A stretch of DNA of 64,000 nucleotides from Burkholderia sp. Ax-1724 (GCF_011752995.1 NZ_VWWL01000001.1:432124-496123), one strand, 5' to 3'; numbered from the stretch's first letter, positions 32,792-42,086 are shown. The notes: a model not told the origin generated them from the sequence alone. Numbers and translations: made by a program.

Positions 32792-33401
32792 CTTCTCCTC
32801 CATACCCTGTCAAAAAATGAAACCCAGTACTGCGAGTGGTGTTCGGACGCGATCTGCACCGAACAGAAAGCGGTACCAGGGGAGATGGCGGGCGGATAGG
32901 GTCTCCTGCCGTGACGCGTAGCCTGGGGCTATCTGTGCGTCATGCCGATCCCTCGCCGACCGGTTCTCCTCTGTGTTTTGAAGTGAAACTACTTTTAATC
33001 AACTTTGTTTTGCTACTTTGGTTACTAATTTATCAAAAATAACTTTGGCTGGGAGAAGAAATTGGCGCCGTGCTCCGGCTGTGTCGCCAAATTGCAATAC
33101 GAATGTGCGCCACGTCTCTCCGGTGCCGCTCGGGAAAACGCGCAAAGCCTTGTCTTACAAGGGACTCACGATTAGCCTGGGGTCGTATTAAGGATTGCCA
33201 CTATTGACGCCCGGAAAGTGGCAGGTTAAGGCAAAAAAGCAACGCTTAGCGTTGTTTGGACGAGGTTTTTGGTGCTCCGAACGGTCGCCGGCGAACAGAA
33301 ACGGGCAATAAAAAAGGCGCTCGTAAGCGCCTTGTAAAACTACTTCGACTACACATCACGGCATCGGTGCGATGCGGGATGCGTATCGGACTGCATCCGG
33401 T
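32792..33401. promoter_or_regulatory. Porin upstream region, AT-rich
   Basis: This 610-base interval has no supported gene. An unusually AT-rich block at about 32985-33045 (AAACTACTTTTAATCAAC, TTTATCAAAAATAACTTT) lies 200-250 bases upstream of the porin start and is the best candidate for its promoter or for nucleoid-protein binding. Exact -35/-10 boxes were not resolved. The far end holds the hisP terminator. Confidence 0.45.
33308..33333 (-). terminator. Rho-independent terminator of the hisQMP operon
   Basis: AAGGCGCT (33314-33321) pairs with AGCGCCTT (33326-33333) around CGTA. On the minus strand it is followed by a T-run (complement of AATAAAAAA). It lies 69 bases past the hisP stop. 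Confidence 0.9.
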
Positions 33402-34181
33402 TTATTTGAGGCTGCCGGAAAGGAACTGCCTGAGGCGCTCGCTCTTCGTATTCTTGAACACTTCGTCAGGGTGGCCTTCTTCTTCGACGCGGCCCTGATG
33501 CAGGAACATCACGTGATTCGACACGTTGCGCGCGAAACCCATTTCGTGGGTCACGACGATCATCGTGCGGCCTTCCTCGGCGAGCTTCTGCATGACCTTC
33601 AGCACTTCGCCGACGAGTTCGGGATCGAGCGCCGAAGTCGGTTCGTCGAACAGCATCACGTCGGGATGCATCGCCAGGGCGCGCGCAATCGCGACACGCT
33701 GCTGCTGGCCGCCCGACAGGTGCGACGGATACTGCTTTTCGAGACGCGGCGCGAGACCGACCTTCTCGAGATATTCGCGCGCGCGGTCCTCGGCTTCCTT
33801 GCGTTTCAGGCCGAGCACATGCACGGGTGCCTCGATGATGTTCTCGAGCACGTTCATGTGCGACCACAGGTTGAAGTGCTGGAACACCATCGCGAGTTTC
33901 GTGCGCACGCGCTGCAACTGCTTCGGGTCCGACACGCGCAACGCACCGTCCCTGGCCGTTTGCGTGCGCACTTCCTCGCCGTCGACGACGATGCGCCCGG
34001 CGTTCGGCTGTTCGAGAAAGTTGATGCAGCGGAGCATCGTGCTCTTGCCCGAGCCGGACGAACCGATCACGCTGATCACGTCGCCGGCATCGGCCTTCAG
34101 CGACACGCCCTTGAGGACTTCGTTGTCGCCGTACTTTTTGTGAAGCTCGTCGACGAAGAGCTTCTGCTTCTTGGTGTTCAT
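33402..34181 (-). CDS. hisP: Histidine/lysine/arginine/ornithine ABC transporter ATP-binding protein
   Basis: A 259-residue ABC ATPase that powers basic amino acid import. Walker A is GSSGSGKST, the Q-loop MVFQHFNLW, the signature [16 protein letters not shown], Walker [13 protein letters not shown], and the switch His [10 protein letters not shown]. The [16 protein letters not shown] stretch is characteristic of the HisP/ArtP group. The ATG at 34181 follows AAGGA. Third gene of hisQ-hisM-hisP, 63 bases after hisM, and ends at the terminator at 33308. Confidence 0.94.
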   Translation of the reverse strand: MNTKKQKLFVDELHKKYGDNEVLKGVSLKADAGDVISVIGSSGSGKSTMLRCINFLEQPNAGRIVVDGEEVRTQTARDGALRVSDPKQLQRVRTKLAMVFQHFNLWSHMNVLENIIEAPVHVLGLKRKEAEDRAREYLEKVGLAPRLEKQYPSHLSGGQQQRVAIARALAMHPDVMLFDEPTSALDPELVGEVLKVMQKLAEEGRTMIVVTHEMGFARNVSNHVMFLHQGRVEEEGHPDEVFKNTKSERLRQFLSGSLK

Positions 34182-34244
34182 CAGGATCCTTGACGAGCTT
34201 GCCTGCCCACGGACGCGGTCTCTAACCGCGATGTCCAACGTTAC

Positions 34245-34958
34245 TTACTTGCCTTGCGGCCGCAGGTAAGCGAGCCAGCGGCGTTCGGCGCGGCGGAACA
34301 GCCACACGAGCGCGAAAGAGATGCACAGGTACAGCAGCGCGGCGATACCGAACGCGTTGAACGACTGATAGGTCGCCGAGTTCACGTCGCGCGCGATCTT
34401 GAGAATGTCCGGCACGGTCGCCGTGAAGGCGACCGTGGTGGCATGCAGCATCAGGATCACTTCGTTGCTGTAGTAGGGCAGCGCGCGGCGCAGCGCCGAG
34501 GGCAGAATCACGCGCCGGTACAGCGTGAACGACGACATGCCGTAGGCGCGCGCCGCTTCGATCTCGCCGTACGGCGTCGCCTTGATCGCGCCCGCGAAAA
34601 TCTCGGTGGTGTACGCGCAGGTGTTCAGCGTGAACGCGAGCAGCGTGCAATGCATGCCGTCGCGGAAAAACGCGTTGGTCAGCTCGTTGTTGCGGATGAT
34701 GTCGAGACTGTAGAGACCGGTGTAGCAGAGCAGCAGCTGCACGTAGAGCGGTGTGCCGCGGAAGATGTACGTATACAGCCACACCATGCCGGAGAGCCAT
34801 TTCTTCTTCGACACGCGCGCGACCGCGAGCGGCACCGACAGGCAGAAGCCGAGGCCGATCGACACCACCAGCAGCCACAACGTGATCGCGACGCCGGTGA
34901 AGCGATAGCCGTCGGTGAACAGATAGTTGCGCCAGTATTCCTGAATGATCTCGATCAT
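34245..34958 (-). CDS. hisM: Basic amino acid ABC transporter permease HisM
   Basis: A 237-residue inner-membrane permease with about five helices. It begins MIEIIQEYWRNYLFTDGYRF and carries TYIFRGTPLYVQLLLCYTG and TEIFAGAIKATPYGEIEAAR, where the EAA loop contacts the ATPase. ATVPDILKIARDVN and FRRAERRWL close the protein. Similarity to enterobacterial HisM is extensive by eye. The ATG overlaps the hisQ TGA by four bases (ATGA), so translation is coupled. Confidence 0.94.
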   Translation of the reverse strand: MIEIIQEYWRNYLFTDGYRFTGVAITLWLLVVSIGLGFCLSVPLAVARVSKKKWLSGMVWLYTYIFRGTPLYVQLLLCYTGLYSLDIIRNNELTNAFFRDGMHCTLLAFTLNTCAYTTEIFAGAIKATPYGEIEAARAYGMSSFTLYRRVILPSALRRALPYYSNEVILMLHATTVAFTATVPDILKIARDVNSATYQSFNAFGIAALLYLCISFALVWLFRRAERRWLAYLRPQGK

Positions 34959-35644
34959 AGATCCGCCTTTCGCACGCCGGTCGAGTAACGCTTTTCGAGG
35001 TACATCAGCACGAAGTTCGACACGGTGGTGATGACGAGATAGATCGCCCCGGCGAGCAGGGTGAAGAAGAAGAACCGCAGCGTGCCCTTGCCGGCGTCCT
35101 GCGAGGCCTTGACGACGTCGGCGAGACCGATGATCGACACGAGCGCGGTCGCCTTCACCATGACCTGCCAGTTGTTGCCGATGCCGGGCAGCGCGAAGCG
35201 CATCATCTGCGGGAACATCACGCGCGAGAACACCTGCCAGTTCGTCATGCCGTAGGCCGCGCCCGCTTCGAGCTGGCCGCGCGGCACGGCGAGGAACGCG
35301 CCGCGGAACGTCTCGGTGAAGTACGCGCCGTAGATGAAGCCGAGCACCGCGACGCCGGCCACGAACGGATCGATGTCGATCTCGTCCCAGCCGAGCGCGT
35401 CGGTGAGGTTGTTCAGCCAGATCTGGATGCTGTAGAACAGCAGCAGCATCAGCACGAGATCGGGCACGCCGCGCACGAGCGTCGTGTAGACGGTGCCGAT
35501 GCCGTTGGAGAGGCGGTTTTTCGACAGTTTCGCCGCCGCGCCGAGCAGGCCCAGCACGAAGGCGAGCACGAGCGACAACACCGCCAGTTTGACGGTCTGC
35601 CAGGTGCCGCTGAGAAGCAGCGGGCCGTAGCCTTGAAGGAACAT
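34955..35644 (-). CDS. hisQ: Basic amino acid ABC transporter permease HisQ
   Basis: A 229-residue inner-membrane permease, partner of HisM. It contains TTLVRGVPDLVLMLLLFYS, WDEIDIDPFVAGVAVLGFIY, GAYFTETFRGAFLAVPRGQL (EAA loop), LPGIGNNWQVMVKATALVS and a C-terminal LEKRYSTGVRKADL, all HisQ hallmarks. The ATG at 35644 follows AAGGA. First gene of the operon. The periplasmic binding protein (hisJ/argT) that normally precedes it is not in the 630 bases upstream. Confidence 0.94.
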   Translation of the reverse strand: MFLQGYGPLLLSGTWQTVKLAVLSLVLAFVLGLLGAAAKLSKNRLSNGIGTVYTTLVRGVPDLVLMLLLFYSIQIWLNNLTDALGWDEIDIDPFVAGVAVLGFIYGAYFTETFRGAFLAVPRGQLEAGAAYGMTNWQVFSRVMFPQMMRFALPGIGNNWQVMVKATALVSIIGLADVVKASQDAGKGTLRFFFFTLLAGAIYLVITTVSNFVLMYLEKRYSTGVRKADL

Positions 35645-36276
35645 ATGAAGTCCTTGACGACGCGCTTGTGACGCATCGCGAAAGACGCGGCCCGTGTTGC
35701 GCCGCGCGGGCCGCGAGCGTTCGGCTCGCCATGACGCGCGGCGCACAGCGTACCGCTGTGCAAATCATGCCGTGGGAGCGTTGGCGTTCCCGCGGCGCGC
35801 TTTTGGGACTTTCGTCTCGAATGGGTTTGAATCTACTGCCGGTTTCTGCCACTGCCGCCGTTGCTGGCGACCGGGCTCACCTTCCTTGTTGCCGACTCTA
35901 GTACGAAGCCCCGCTCACGCCCATGCGGGCGAGTCCCGAGTCTCGCGGATACTGCCTGCCGGTTCGTCTCGCGCGGTGTCGAGTGTTGTTTGCGCCGAAG
36001 TGTCCTGAAGGGCCCTGAGCGACGCATGGAACGTCCGAGCGCCTCGAAAAGGGCGGTATTTTACCCGAACAGCGCCGGGGTGCCAGTCCGGGACGTCCGT
36101 GGACCGGCACGAGCGGCGGCGGGCGTTGTGCGTGCGCGACGTTACGGCGGGTTTTGCCGCCGGCAGCGATTGCTCGCACCGGTGGAACGGTCCAGTGCAT
36201 GTGCGCCGATTGTTTGGCGATCGCGTTGGCCCTACATTGTTCTCCATCAACTTGTTTCTTTACCGGGAGATTTTCC
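35645..36276. promoter_or_regulatory. Divergent hisQ / pirin intergenic region
   Basis: These 632 bases between divergent genes contain no supported coding sequence and no binding-protein remnant that was recognised. A candidate sigma-70 promoter for the pirin gene lies at 36210-36238: TTGTTT, 17 bases, TACATT, about 39 bases before the pirin start. Promoter elements for hisQ were not resolved. Confidence 0.5.
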
Positions 36277-36987
36277 ATGATCGAGATTCGCCGTTCCGAA
36301 GAACGTGGCCATGCCAACCACGGCTGGCTCGACTCCTACCACAGCTTCTCGTTTGCCGATTACCGTGATTCGCGGCACGTGCATTTCGGCCCGCTGCGCG
36401 TCATCAACGAAGACCGCATCGAGGGCGGCCAGGGCTTTGGCGCGCACGGCCACCGCGACATGGAAATCGTCACGTACGTGCTCGAGGGCGCACTGGCCCA
36501 TCGCGACAGCATGGGCAACGGCTCGACGATCCGTCACGGCGACGTGCAGCGCATGAGCGCGGGCACCGGCGTGCAGCACAGCGAGTTCAACGCCTCGCGC
36601 GACGAGCAGGTGCATCTGCTGCAGATTTGGGTGCTGCCGAGCCGCGCGGGCGACCAGCCCGGCTACGAGGAAAAGCGTTTCGATGCCGACAGCAAGCGCG
36701 GCCGCCTGCGCGTGATCGCATCGCCCGACGGCCACGACGGCTCGGTGACGATCCACGCGGACGCCTCGATCTACGCGGGTCTTCTCGACGGCGCCGAGAC
36801 CGCGCAGTTTGCGCTGCCGAAGGGGCGTCTCGCCTACGTGCACGTCGCGCGTGGTGCGGTGACGGTGAACGGTACGCTGCTCAAGGCGGGTGACGCCGCG
36901 AAGCTCAGCGACACCGACACGGTCACGCTCGAAAACGGCGAGGACGCGGAAGTGCTGCTGTTCGATCTGGGCCAGCTGAACGGCTGA
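36277..36987 (+). CDS. Pirin family protein (YhhW-like, bicupin)
   Basis: A 236-residue cytoplasmic bicupin. The N-terminal cupin keeps the metal ligands: HGHRDMEIVTYVLEG (two His) and GTGVQHSEFN (His and Glu). WLDSYHSFSFADY and the leading IEIRRSEERGHANHG are hallmarks of the YhhW/pirin group, some of which have quercetin 2,3-dioxygenase activity. Whether this one is catalytic or a redox sensor is unknown. GGGAGA precedes the ATG. Monocistronic, with its own promoter candidate and terminator. Confidence 0.93.
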   Translation: MIEIRRSEERGHANHGWLDSYHSFSFADYRDSRHVHFGPLRVINEDRIEGGQGFGAHGHRDMEIVTYVLEGALAHRDSMGNGSTIRHGDVQRMSAGTGVQHSEFNASRDEQVHLLQIWVLPSRAGDQPGYEEKRFDADSKRGRLRVIASPDGHDGSVTIHADASIYAGLLDGAETAQFALPKGRLAYVHVARGAVTVNGTLLKAGDAAKLSDTDTVTLENGEDAEVLLFDLGQLNG

Positions 36988-37044
36988 TTGCTGCCGCGCC
37001 CGCTTCGATGGTGAGGCTTTGGCGCGGCTTTAACCGCCACCAAA

Positions 37045-37080
37045 GAACAACGCCACGGAAGATTGCTTCCGTGGCGTTGT
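37045..37080. terminator. Bidirectional Rho-independent terminator (pirin / spy-like)
   Basis: A perfect 16-bp stem pairs 37045-37060 with 37065-37080 around the loop ATTG. The arms end in AACAAC/GTTGTT followed by T on the plus strand, and an A-rich stretch (AAAG) flanks the other side. It sits between two convergent genes and probably serves both. Confidence 0.88.
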
Positions 37081-37131
37081 TTCATGCGCGAGGCGGCCTT
37101 TCGGCTGGCCCCGCGCTACCTGGCGTGACGC

Positions 37132-37674
37132 TTACTGACTGGCGGCCGGCGCCGACGCCGCGCCCTTCTGAGCCTTGTGATGCTGCCAGCGCTCGTGCAT
37201 CTTCTCGCGGCGTTCTTCCATCCGCGCGAAGCGCTTCTTCAGCGCGGTGCTGACGGTGGTCTTCTGCTGGTCGTTCAGCGCGTTATAGAACTTGAGCCAG
37301 GTGTCGCTGGTTTGCTGGCGCAGTTGTGCGTCCTTCTGCTCGATCTGCTGGTGCGTCGCGGCCATCGCGTTCAGGTCGAGGATGGGCTGCTGCTGCGCCG
37401 CCTTGAACTGTTCGCGAGCCTGCTGGTGGTTCGCGCGCATCGCTTCGTGATTCTGCTTCATCGTATCGAGCGCGCTTTGCCACAGCTTTTCCTGATCCGC
37501 GTTCAGCTTCAGCTGGTCGTGGAGCTGGGTCAGTTCCTTCATGAAGTGGCCGTGCCAGCCGCCGGGGCCGCCGTGCGCGTGCTCCGCGGGCTGGGCGGCA
37601 TAAGCGGCGCCCGCGCCGAGGGCGAGAGCGGTGGCGGCAACAGCGAGAACGCGCGACATCTTTTTGGTGGACAT
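37132..37674 (-). CDS. Periplasmic Spy/CpxP-like LTxxQ-motif protein
   Basis: A 180-residue exported protein with signal peptide MSTKKMSRVLAVAATALALG...AYA, then a His-rich stretch (EHAHGGPGGWHGH) that could bind metal. A helical domain with two LTxxQ-like repeats follows (LNADQEKLW at 57-65 and LNDQQKTTV further on). The C-terminus is basic and ends in Ala/Ser. The family includes the chaperone Spy and the Cpx regulator CpxP. AAGGAG precedes the ATG. It is divergent from an OmpR/EnvZ-type pair 220 bases away, which probably controls it. Confidence 0.85.
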   Translation of the reverse strand: MSTKKMSRVLAVAATALALGAGAAYAAQPAEHAHGGPGGWHGHFMKELTQLHDQLKLNADQEKLWQSALDTMKQNHEAMRANHQQAREQFKAAQQQPILDLNAMAATHQQIEQKDAQLRQQTSDTWLKFYNALNDQQKTTVSTALKKRFARMEERREKMHERWQHHKAQKGAASAPAASQ

Positions 37675-37894
37675 ATAAGGCTCCTTGTAATGGAATAGCC
37701 GACGATGCAGCCGGTCATGAGGACTCGCCTGCATTCGGTAAGGCACAGCGTAGAGAACTGTGCCGGGCACTGTGTTACGTGCTCCGGTGCGGCTATTACC
37801 AGGCATTACGCGAGGCTTTCACCGTAACACCCGGTAACCCTTGACGCTGTTTGGAAAACGAAATCCCTTTCTGCTGCGCGTTAAACTTCATTCC

Positions 37895-38620
37895 ATGGCT
37901 ACTCAAATCCTGGTCGTCGACGACGACGTCGAATTGCGCGATCTTCTGCGCGACTATCTCGCCCGTCAGGGTATCGAAGTCTCGGTGCTGCACGATGCGG
38001 GCTCGCTCGAGCGCCGCCTCGAACGCGAGCGTCCCGACCTCATCGTGCTGGACCTCATGATGCCGGGCGTGGACGGGCTCACCGCGCTGCGCAAGCTGCG
38101 CGCCTCGGGCGACGATATCCCCGTCATCATGCTGACCGCGCGCGCGGACGACGTCGACCGCATCGTCGGTCTCGAACTCGGCGCGGACGACTATCTCGGC
38201 AAGCCGTTCAATCCGCGCGAACTGCTCGCGCGCGTGCAGGCGGTGCTGCGGCGCCGCCGCACGCTGCCGTCGGCGGCCGCGCCCGAGCAGCGCGAGCCGT
38301 TCAGCTTCGGCCGCTTCACGCTCGACTTCCAGTCGCGCACGCTGCATCACGAAGACAAGCCGCTCACGTTGTCGGGCAGCGAGTTCGCGCTGCTGAAGAT
38401 TTTCGTCAATCATCCCATGCGCACGCTCACGCGCGAGCGCTTGCTGGAACTGCTGCATGGTCCCGAGTACGACGGCACCGACCGCGGCATCGACGTGCAG
38501 GTGTGGCGCCTGCGCCGCATTCTCGAAACCGATCCGTCCACGCCGCGCTTCATCCAGACGGTGCGTGGCCGCGGTTACGTGTTCGTGCCGGACGGCGAGC
38601 AGCATGCGTCGGCCCATTGA
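37895..38620 (+). CDS. OmpR family response regulator
   Basis: A 241-residue DNA-binding response regulator. The receiver has the acidic pair in VVDDDVEL, phospho-acceptor Asp53 (IVLDLMMPG), and the conserved Lys in YLGKPFNPREL. The winged-helix output covers about 135-235 (LLKIFVNHPMRTLTRERLLE, RGIDVQVWRLRRILETD, IQTVRGRGYVF). The ATG at 37895 gives the standard MATQILVVDDD start; the ribosome site is weak. It overlaps the kinase gene by 17 bases. Confidence 0.94.
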   Translation: MATQILVVDDDVELRDLLRDYLARQGIEVSVLHDAGSLERRLERERPDLIVLDLMMPGVDGLTALRKLRASGDDIPVIMLTARADDVDRIVGLELGADDYLGKPFNPRELLARVQAVLRRRRTLPSAAAPEQREPFSFGRFTLDFQSRTLHHEDKPLTLSGSEFALLKIFVNHPMRTLTRERLLELLHGPEYDGTDRGIDVQVWRLRRILETDPSTPRFIQTVRGRGYVFVPDGEQHASAH

Positions 38621-39920
38621 TTCGCTGTTCGGGAGACTGGCACTGCTGGTTGTCGGCGTGCTGCTGCTGTCGCATTTTGCGTGGTACGCGCTGATACGGC
38701 TCGAACGCTCGCAGTTCCAGACGCGCTACGCGGTCGAGGAAGCGATCTTCCTCGTCGACGCGGTGCGTCAGCATGTCGCCCGTACACCGGATCAACCGTT
38801 GCCGTCGCGCGTGAAGCTCGTCGATCCGGCGAGCCCCGACGTGCCGCCGGCAAATTCCACCATGCCGGCGCCGCTCTCGCGTTTCGTCGAAGACGTGCGC
38901 GACCGCATGCCGGACGGCACCCAGGTGCGCGTGGGTCCGCCGGGCCATCCGCCCACGCTGTGGGTGCGCGAGGCGAACGATAGCAGTTGGATCGTCGTGC
39001 CCGTGCAGCCGCTGCGCATGCCGCACTCGCTCGACCGCACGGTGCTGTGGCTCGTCATGATTTTCTCGTTCGCGGTGATGGCCGCGGTGTTCGCCGCGTG
39101 GGCCTTGCAGCAGCCGCTGCGCTCGCTCGCGCAGGCGGTCACGCGCTTCGGCCGCGGCTTGCCGGTGTCGCCGGTGCCCGAGCGCGGCCCGCGCGAATTG
39201 CGGCAGCTCACGCACGGCTTCAATCAGATGGTGCAGGAAGTCGCGCGCACCGAGAACGATCGCGCGGTGATGCTGGCCGGTGTCGCGCACGATCTGAAAA
39301 CGCCGCTTGCGCGCCTGCGGCTGCGTGCCGAGATGATGGACGACGCGAAGACGCGCGACGGCGTGGTGCGCGACGTCGATTCGATGACGCATATCGTCGA
39401 GCAGTTTCTCGTGTTCGCGCACGACGGCGCGGATCGCAGCGAACCCGTCGAAGTGGATGCGCAATGCGAGCGGGTCGTGCGCAGCTATCGGGCGGTGGCC
39501 TCTGGCGCGCCGACCGTGGAGACGGAACTCGCCGCGGGGCCGTCATTCCTGCTGCCGGCCGCCACGCTCGACCGGATTCTCTCGAACCTGCTCGATAACG
39601 CGCATGCCTATGGCGCGCCGCCGGTGATCGTGGCGACCGCGCGCACGGCGCAGGGCTTCACGCTATCGGTGAGCGACAGCGGCAAGGGCATTGCCGCGCA
39701 AGACATCATCAACGCGAGCCGGCCGTTCGTGCGGCTCGATCCGGCGCGCGGTGGCAACGGCCATAGCGGGCTCGGTCTCGCGATTGTCGAGCGGCTCGTG
39801 CGGCGCGCGGGCGGCGAATGGGAAATCGGCAATCACGATGGCCGTGGCTTGCGCGTGCTGATGAGCTTCTCGTTCGAGATGCTGCCGAAGGTGGCGGCAA
39901 CTTCGGAGCATGCCTGGTAA
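38604..39920 (+). CDS. Sensor histidine kinase (EnvZ-like)
   Basis: A 438-residue inner-membrane kinase. TM1 covers about 8-30, a periplasmic sensor follows to about 145, TM2 covers about 147-167, then HAMP. The phospho-accepting His229 is in the H-box AGVAHDLKTPLARLRL. The ATPase has the N-box ILSNLLDNAHAYG, G1 DSGKGI and G2 GHSGLGLAIV. The layout and H-box fit the EnvZ class. Overlap with the regulator gene implies coupled translation. The divergent Spy/CpxP-like gene suggests an envelope-stress signal, which is an inference. Confidence 0.93.
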   Translation: MRRPIDSLFGRLALLVVGVLLLSHFAWYALIRLERSQFQTRYAVEEAIFLVDAVRQHVARTPDQPLPSRVKLVDPASPDVPPANSTMPAPLSRFVEDVRDRMPDGTQVRVGPPGHPPTLWVREANDSSWIVVPVQPLRMPHSLDRTVLWLVMIFSFAVMAAVFAAWALQQPLRSLAQAVTRFGRGLPVSPVPERGPRELRQLTHGFNQMVQEVARTENDRAVMLAGVAHDLKTPLARLRLRAEMMDDAKTRDGVVRDVDSMTHIVEQFLVFAHDGADRSEPVEVDAQCERVVRSYRAVASGAPTVETELAAGPSFLLPAATLDRILSNLLDNAHAYGAPPVIVATARTAQGFTLSVSDSGKGIAAQDIINASRPFVRLDPARGGNGHSGLGLAIVERLVRRAGGEWEIGNHDGRGLRVLMSFSFEMLPKVAATSEHAW

Positions 39921-40025
39921 ATGCCACGATAAATGGCTGGGGAAGGCGAGGCACGGTGGGGGCGATGTTCGCGGCACGCGGCCTTGCGGCCACGTGACTC
40001 GCGCCTGATTGCACCCCCCGGCGTC

Positions 40026-40292
40026 TTAATCCGAGAACAGCGTATTGAGCGCGTTGGCCGTTTCGCTGTCCACCGTATTCCACGTGACCGATTCCGCCTC
40101 GAAGATGTAGTGCGTCGTGTATTTGCCGAGGCGCGCCAGTATTTCCTCCTGAATCAGTTCCGGCGCGACCGCCAGTTTCAGATACCACGCGGTCGACGAC
40201 AGGCGCGTCTGAAACGCACCGTATTCGGCCAGCAGGTGGTCGAATGCATCAGCATCCTGATCGCGACAGACGATGACCAGATTTCCCTTCAT
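40026..40292 (-). CDS. Small hypothetical protein, possible Cas2-like (SinR/VapD-type) ferredoxin fold
   Basis: An 88-residue protein with a clear ribosome site (GGGAGA before the ATG at 40292). The order of elements suggests a beta-alpha-beta-beta-alpha-beta ferredoxin fold: strand NLVIVCRD, helix DAFDHLLAEYG, strand SSTAWYLKLAV, helix LIQEEILARLG, strand THYIFEAESVTW. The S-x-W/Y-x-L strand followed by a helix and a final strand resembles Cas2/SinR-like proteins. No cas1 or CRISPR array is present. The fold call is inference; the gene itself is well supported. Confidence 0.7.
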   Translation of the reverse strand: MKGNLVIVCRDQDADAFDHLLAEYGAFQTRLSSTAWYLKLAVAPELIQEEILARLGKYTTHYIFEAESVTWNTVDSETANALNTLFSD

Positions 40293-40394
40293 GCGAATCT
40301 CCCGTTAGAGCAGTAGCGACAATTCCAAGATCAGGATCGATGATACCTGCTTCGCTGCGAGAGGCTCGGAGATGGCGTCGACGGATGCGCCTGC

Positions 40395-42086
40395 TTACCA
40401 GGCGTTGACCGCCGTGCGCGTGGGCGGCGCGGTATCGTCGGGCGGCAGCGCCTCGGTGCGGTCGCGGCCGCCGGTCTTGGCCGCGTAGAGCGCGGTGTCG
40501 GCGCGGCTCATGAGGCGCTCGGGCAGATCGTCCGGCGACAATTCCGTGATGCCGATGCTCACGCTCAGGCTGACCGAGGGCGGCAGCTTCGGCGACGGCG
40601 CGGCCTTCAGCGCGAGGCGCAGACGCTCGACCACTTCGCGGCCGCCGGCAAGACCGGTGGCCGGCAGCAGCAGGCCGAACTCCTCGCCGCCGAGCCGGCC
40701 GATGGCGTCCGAGCCGCGCAGCTCGGTGCGGCAGGTATCGACGAAATGTTCGAGCGCGCGGTCGCCGGCCGCGTGGCCGAAGCGGTCGTTGATCTGCTTG
40801 AAGTGGTCGAGATCGGCGATCGCCATGCACAGCGGCTCGCGGCCCGCCTGCGCGCGGTCGATCTCGCGGCGCAGCAGGTCGAGGAAGTAGCGCCGCGACA
40901 ACGCGCCTGTCAGCGCATCGTGACGCGCCTCGGCCGACAGCAGCGTATTGGCCGATTGCAGCTGCTTCGCGAGATCGCGCGTCGCACGATGGTGGCGCCG
41001 CTCGCGCACGTAGGACACGGTAATCACCCACGCGAGCGCGACGGTGCCGGCCAGCGTCAGAAACACCAGCAGATGATCGCGCTTGTGATTGCGCAGCAAC
41101 TCGGGCCACGCCGCGAGCGGATCGACCAGATGCGCGGACAGCCCCGAATTCAGGCCGCTGCGGTTCTGATACAGCGCCGGCGCCGGCTGTTCGCTCATGC
41201 CGAAGAACTGCGCGGCCGCGGCCGCCGGGACCCACGGCGCCTGCTCGCGCAACTGCGTGTCGACGCGGATGCGCATCTCGGGAAACGTCTCGCGCCGATA
41301 GATGATGCGCCGCTCGGCGGGGCTCATCTGCGTGATGCGCGAGCTCGGCATCGCGCGGCCTTCGAGCGCGCTGTCGTGCGCCATGATGATGACGCCGTTG
41401 TCGTCGGTGACGAAGGTGCCCGCGTGCGCTACCCAGTGACGCAGCCGCGCGATGCCGACCTTCGCGACCACCACGCCGACCAGCAAGCCGTCCGAGTAGA
41501 CCGGCGCGGCGATGAAGATGCCCGGCTCGCCGCTCGCGCGGCCCACGCCGTAGGCTTCCGAAAACGCGCCGAGCAGCGCGTTGGTCATATAGCTGCGTGT
41601 GCGCATGTCCACGCCGACGAGCGACGGCTGGATGCCGGCCGGATTCGAGATCGTGGCGCTCGACGCCACGCAGATGCCGTTCGTGTTGACGATCCAGATC
41701 TGGTCGAGCCCGGAGAAGCCCTGCGCGTCATGCAGGAACTGGCTGACCGCCGCCATCTGCGGATTGCCGAGCAGCGCGGCGCGCAGGGCGGGTTCCGCCA
41801 TCCCCTCGTTCACGGCATAATTCTGCGATTGCACGAGGGCGCGCTGGACTACGTCCATTTCGGCCATGGTCGCGGGGATGGCGCGGGACATCGCGAGGTC
41901 GCTGGCAATCACCTCGGCCATGTTGTCGACGATCGACGTGGACATTTGCCGCTGGCTGTGCAGAGCCGCATCCAGTTCCTGCTGTACCATCCGGTCCGCG
42001 ACCATGCCAGCCACGAACCAGCAAACCAGTACGATCAGCGCGAAGCTGACCGGTCCGGCTATCTGGCGCAAGGTTGTCCTGTTCAT
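40395..42086 (-). CDS. Membrane diguanylate cyclase with periplasmic dCACHE-type sensor
   Basis: A 563-residue protein predicted to make cyclic di-GMP from two GTP. TM1 covers about 12-32. A periplasmic sensor of about 300 residues follows (IWIVNTNGICVASSATI, FIAAPVYSDGLLVGVVVAKV, TFVTDDNGVIIMAHD), in the PAS-like dCACHE style. TM2 is FLTLAGTVALAWVITVSYV. The GGDEF domain has an intact GGEEF near residue 466 and an upstream I-site RGSD for product inhibition. The start at 42086 follows AGAGGG. Monocistronic. The ligand is unknown. Confidence 0.93.
   Translation of the reverse strand: MNRTTLRQIAGPVSFALIVLVCWFVAGMVADRMVQQELDAALHSQRQMSTSIVDNMAEVIASDLAMSRAIPATMAEMDVVQRALVQSQNYAVNEGMAEPALRAALLGNPQMAAVSQFLHDAQGFSGLDQIWIVNTNGICVASSATISNPAGIQPSLVGVDMRTRSYMTNALLGAFSEAYGVGRASGEPGIFIAAPVYSDGLLVGVVVAKVGIARLRHWVAHAGTFVTDDNGVIIMAHDSALEGRAMPSSRITQMSPAERRIIYRRETFPEMRIRVDTQLREQAPWVPAAAAAQFFGMSEQPAPALYQNRSGLNSGLSAHLVDPLAAWPELLRNHKRDHLLVFLTLAGTVALAWVITVSYVRERRHHRATRDLAKQLQSANTLLSAEARHDALTGALSRRYFLDLLRREIDRAQAGREPLCMAIADLDHFKQINDRFGHAAGDRALEHFVDTCRTELRGSDAIGRLGGEEFGLLLPATGLAGGREVVERLRLALKAAPSPKLPPSVSLSVSIGITELSPDDLPERLMSRADTALYAAKTGGRDRTEALPPDDTAPPTRTAVNAW

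Noticed and set aside
40026..40292. A CRISPR-Cas locus suggested by the Cas2-like protein
   Set aside because: No cas1, effector cas gene or direct-repeat array is found anywhere in the window.
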